Of a stretch of DNA of 64,000 bases, positions 60,888-64,000 are shown piece after piece. The notes below the pieces were generated by a model. That model saw only the letters and a list, made by a program, of their open reading frames with translations. It ran no database searches and had not been told where the DNA came from. The number at the start of each line of letters is the position of its first letter. Positions within the stretch are counted from its first letter, which is position 1. The position numbers were made by a program, and so were the translations under genes. The DNA lies in assembly GCA_036898135.1 (NCBI GenBank), contig CM072514.1, positions 77,033,942 to 77,097,941 on the forward strand, read 5' to 3'. The stretch comes from Oncomelania hupensis. Its lineage: Eukaryota > Mollusca > Gastropoda > Littorinimorpha > Pomatiopsidae.

Positions 60888-60892
60888 CAATA

Positions 60893-61189
60893 AATGACTG
60901 AGACTGTATATTTATGGCGGAATGGGAGGCGACTGTTCATGGCTTAGGAGAGATTGTCAACCTTCCATTTGTTGGTTAATCTAGCCTTGGGCGGCTCCTG
61001 CTGTGCTGAATCCTTTGATGTGGCCAGTGGGTTATGCAGGACAAGGCGACACCATATATGTTCTCCTCGCCTGACCATTCGTCTTCTGCTTTTGGTGATG
61101 AGCAAGACTACATTGTCGGCAGGCATTTCATGCAGGTCAGCGGCAGTGACTTGTACAGAGTGTCGTGGTGCTAATAGCCGGCAAACCGT
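60893..61189 (-). other. Unassigned sequence with an open minus-strand frame
   Basis: A minus-strand frame at 60,944-61,126 reads VLLITKSRRRMVRRGEHIWC and similar. I do not recognise the family. It may be a fragment of a mobile-element protein. Confidence 0.3.
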
Positions 61190-61251
61190 GTGTGTGGGTG
61201 TGTGTGTGGGGGGGGGGGTGTGGGTGTGTGTGTGTGGGTGTGTGTGGGGGG
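61190..61251. repeat. GT/G-rich microsatellite
   Basis: GT units with G runs of up to ten. GT-rich sequence continues loosely to about 61,440. Confidence 0.9.
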
Positions 61252-61552
61252 GAATTTTTCCAACAGCCCTGTATTTTGATTTGGCTTAGCATGTGATGAT
61301 CATGTCTGTGCATGGGTTGCGTGTGTTTTACGCTTGTGGTTGGTGTTTGTGCGGGATGGCGTTGATTTGTGATGGTGTGGGATGGGGTGTGTATGGGGAG
61401 TGTTGTGAAGGTGCGTGGGAATGTATGCGGGAGAGTACAGCGCAAGTATTTGGGAAAGTAGTTGTTTTAATATTTTATGTCTGGCACTATTTATTTTTTA
61501 TCTCCACATGTCATTCTTTTTTTTTTTAAATCTACATTTTACAATTACTATA

Positions 61553-64000
61553 AAGTAAGACTGCTGCGGCGTTGGATTCCTGGTCCACAAGAACATTCTA
61601 GCCACTGTCATGGGTTGCCGCCCAGTCTCCAGTAGACTCATTACCATCCGTCTGAGAGCAACCCCTTTCAACATTACCATCATCCAGGCCTATGCCCCAA
61701 CATCAGACTATGAAGACAGCGAAGTGGAGGATTTTTATGAAAATATACAGGCGGTCCTTGACCAAGTGCCGAAGAAGGACATAGTCATAGTGCAAGGCGA
61801 CTGGAATGCCAAGGTTGGCCAAGATGCGCACCACAACTGGGGAGACACATGCGGACCCCACTGCAACAACGAGACAAATGACAGGGGTCTGAGGCTATTG
61901 GAGTTTGCCAGATACAACAATCTGGTACTGGCAAACACGCTTGGTCTCCACAAAAAATCCAGACGATGGACATGGCACAGTCCCGGCGGGGAACATCACA
62001 ACCAGATCGACTACATCATGGTCAAGAAACGCTTCAGATCAAGCATCAACATTGGCAGGACACGCACTTTTCCAGGAGCAGACATTGGAAGTGACCACGA
62101 TCTCGTGATGATGTCTTTCCGGCTCCATTTGAAGAGAGTAAATACAGCAAAGTGCACTAGGCTGAAGTTCGACCTGGACAAACTGCAAGACCCGGAGGTG
62201 GCAAAAATATTTCAGGCCACAATTGGAGGGAAATTTGCACCACTGCTTATTTTGGGGGCAGGCGAAGTAGATGTCAACACCATGACCAATACCTTCAACT
62301 CAGCTGTAACAGATGCCGCCACTGAGATCCTTGGCAAGCACCGACCAAAGAAGAAGCCGTGGATCACACCTGAACTTTTGGATCTGTGTGATAAACGAAG
62401 AGAGTTAAAAAAGAAAAAGAACACCTCACAGGGAGCTGATGTCTACCGAAAAATCAACAATGACATCCGAAAAGGCATGCGCACAGCAAAGGAGAACTGG
62501 ATAGAAGATCAATGCCAGGAAATAGAGAACAATCTGAACAAGAACAACAGCAAGAAGGCCTACCAGACTGTGAAGCGGCTGACAAGTGTTAAACAGCCCA
62601 AAGTCTCCACTATCCAAAGCAAGTCTGGCATTTGCCTTACAGAAGAACAAGAAGTCTTGGACAGATGGACAGAGTACTGCTCTGACCTTTACAACCATAC
62701 ACCAAATGGAGACCCATCAGTTCTAGCATGTCCCGAGAGCAGAGAAGAAGAAGAAATCCTCCCAATTCTCCGGGAAGAAGTTGAGGCAGCAGTGCAATCG
62801 CTGAAGAAAGGGAAGTCAGCGGGAGTGGACAACATACCAGCGGAACTGCTACAAGCAGGAGGAGAAGCGATGACTGATGCTCTCACCATTATCTGTAACA
62901 AGATCTGGCAGAGTGGGGAATGGCCTACACCATGGACCCAGTCGCTTGTCATCACTCTTCCCAAAAAAGGTAACCTTCAGGAGTGTGAAAATTACCGCAC
63001 CATCAGCCTCATCAGCCATCCCAGCAAGGTCCTCCTGAAAATAATACTCAACAGGTTGAAACCACAAGCTGAACAAATCATAGCTGAAGAACAAGCAGGA
63101 TTCATGGCAGGGCGAAGTACCACTGAACAGATTTTCAACCTCAGAATAATCTGTGAGAAATACCTACAGCACCAACAACATCTATATCATGTGTTCATAG
63201 ACTTCAAGAAGGCATTTGACCGAGTCTGGCATGCAGCTCTATGGGCAACCATGAAAGTGTACAACATCAGCCCTAAAATTATAGAAGTCATCAAAAGCCT
63301 GTATGACAAGGCTACCAGTGCAGTCCTCCATAACAGCGTCATCGGGAACTGGTTCAGAACAACAATCGGTGTGCGTCAAGGATGCCTACTCTCTCCAACA
63401 CTCTTCAACATCTTCCTAGAGCGCATCATGTCAGATGCTCTTGCAGATCACGAAGGCACAGTCAGCATAGGGGGCAGAGCAATCTCCAATCTTCGTTTTG
63501 CGGATGATATTGATGGATTGGCTGGAGAGGAACAAGAACTTGAACAGCTTGTACAGAGGCTTGACACCACCTCCAGAGCTTATGGAATGGAAATAAGTGC
63601 AGAGAAGACCAAAATGATGACCAACAACACCAATGGCATCAACACGGACATCAAAGTACAAGGCCAATCCCTCAACACAGTGCACAGCTTCAAATATTTA
63701 GGAGCCATTGTGTCAGACAATGGGTCTCGACAGGAAGTCCTCTCCAGGATCGCACAAACAACTGCTGCCCTGACAAGGTTGAAGCCCATTTGGAAAGACA
63801 GAACCATCAGTCTACATTCCAAAGTAAGACTGCTGCGCTCTCTGGTCATCTCCATCTTCCTATATGCTTGCGAAGCATGGACCCTCACAGCAGATCTCCA
63901 ACGAAGAATACAAAGCATGGAGATGAGGTGCTACAGAAGACTTCTGTGCATTTCCTATACCCAACACATCACCAACGACGAAGTCCGACAGACCATCACA
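61553..64000 (+). mobile_element. RTE-like LINE, 5'-truncated, running off the window
   Basis: It is open from the endonuclease into RT to the last base and almost identical to the 40,687 copy in the shared 1.66 kb. Its first 17 nt (AAAGTAAGACTGCTGCG) also occur inside the RT region at about 42,230, so the 5' junction looks rearranged. The 3' tail and TSD are outside the window. Confidence 0.9.
61610..64000 (+). CDS. RTE-like LINE endonuclease-reverse transcriptase (partial, open at right edge)
   Basis: 797 codons without a stop run from the first ATG to the window end. The frame is open further upstream (GVGFLVHKNILA), so the N-terminus is truncated. APE endonuclease motifs are VIVQGDWNAKVG (GDWN), RRWTWHSPGGEHHNQIDYI and GSDHDLVMMSF (SDH). 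The N-terminal catalytic Asn and Glu segments are missing. RT motifs then match the 40,750 copy: FIDFKKAFDRVWH, GVRQGCLLSPTLF and RFADDIDGLAG. The last residues visible correspond to RQTIT in the C-terminal domain. Confidence 0.92.
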   Translation, partial: MGCRPVSSRLITIRLRATPFNITIIQAYAPTSDYEDSEVEDFYENIQAVLDQVPKKDIVIVQGDWNAKVGQDAHHNWGDTCGPHCNNETNDRGLRLLEFARYNNLVLANTLGLHKKSRRWTWHSPGGEHHNQIDYIMVKKRFRSSINIGRTRTFPGADIGSDHDLVMMSFRLHLKRVNTAKCTRLKFDLDKLQDPEVAKIFQATIGGKFAPLLILGAGEVDVNTMTNTFNSAVTDAATEILGKHRPKKKPWITPELLDLCDKRRELKKKKNTSQGADVYRKINNDIRKGMRTAKENWIEDQCQEIENNLNKNNSKKAYQTVKRLTSVKQPKVSTIQSKSGICLTEEQEVLDRWTEYCSDLYNHTPNGDPSVLACPESREEEEILPILREEVEAAVQSLKKGKSAGVDNIPAELLQAGGEAMTDALTIICNKIWQSGEWPTPWTQSLVITLPKKGNLQECENYRTISLISHPSKVLLKIILNRLKPQAEQIIAEEQAGFMAGRSTTEQIFNLRIICEKYLQHQQHLYHVFIDFKKAFDRVWHAALWATMKVYNISPKIIEVIKSLYDKATSAVLHNSVIGNWFRTTIGVRQGCLLSPTLFNIFLERIMSDALADHEGTVSIGGRAISNLRFADDIDGLAGEEQELEQLVQRLDTTSRAYGMEISAEKTKMMTNNTNGINTDIKVQGQSLNTVHSFKYLGAIVSDNGSRQEVLSRIAQTTAALTRLKPIWKDRTISLHSKVRLLRSLVISIFLYACEAWTLTADLQRRIQSMEMRCYRRLLCISYTQHITNDEVRQTIT

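Larger units (their letters stand above)
55251..60892 (+). mobile_element. Ty3/gypsy-type LTR retrotransposon with 5-bp TSD
   Basis: CAATA flanks it at 55,251-55,255 and 60,888-60,892. The element (55,256-60,887; 5,632 bp) has two 639-bp LTRs beginning TGTTAC and ending GTAACA. By eye they differ at one position (55,276 G against A). Internal order is leader, gag with zinc knuckle, protease, integrase, GPY/F-like end, then an RT remnant. Integrase before RT is unlike standard Ty3/gypsy pol and like Gmr1-type elements. Frameshifts and an RT deletion make this copy non-autonomous. Confidence 0.92.

Overview
The window is eukaryotic DNA, most likely from a mollusc, perhaps a gastropod. It contains one multi-exon host gene with GT-AG introns, tRNA-derived SINEs, RTE-like and CR1-like LINEs, an LTR retrotransposon and many microsatellites. 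No bacterial-style gene organisation is present, so most open reading frames that are not listed are microsatellite or shadow frames. The taxon is inferred from the style of the repeats and not from a diagnostic gene.

Positions 1-19,529 are repeat-rich and hold no host gene I can support. They contain copies of one tRNA-derived SINE family (called SINE-A here), a probable 0.78-kb fold-back/MITE element (2,576-3,352), a possible hAT relic (4,671-5,562), RTE-like LINE fragments (one with a perfect 12-bp target-site duplication, TSD), other antisense LINE relics, and long AAT, CAT, CTA and GA tracts.

Positions 19,530-37,616 hold the only host gene I recognise: a complete plus-strand aminoacylase-1 (ACY1). 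I resolved 16 coding exon positions, and all junctions are GT-AG and keep frame. They give 403 residues, against 408 in human ACY1. Exon position 8 is duplicated in tandem: two 57-nt exons of equal length and phase lie 70 nt apart and look like mutually exclusive alternatives. The introns carry SINEs, RTE fragments and simple repeats.

Positions 37,617-40,660 are intergenic, with a 143-bp tandem duplication and a MITE-like inverted repeat that encloses degenerate telomere-like repeats. Positions 40,660-64,000 are almost entirely nested transposons. An RTE-like LINE sits in a SINE-A copy, with an 11-bp TSD and an inverted 5' segment. A CR1-like LINE (44.0-52.25 kb) is split by a 4.1-kb insert carrying a decayed gene with PIN/FEN-like nuclease motifs, and that gene is itself hit by an RTE fragment and a SINE-A copy. 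A second CR1-like LINE follows (52.2-55.25 kb). Next is a very young Ty3/gypsy-type LTR retrotransposon (55,256-60,887; 639-bp LTRs, 5-bp TSD) whose pol order is protease-integrase-RT and which has lost the RT catalytic core. Last is a second, open RTE-like LINE that runs off the right edge.
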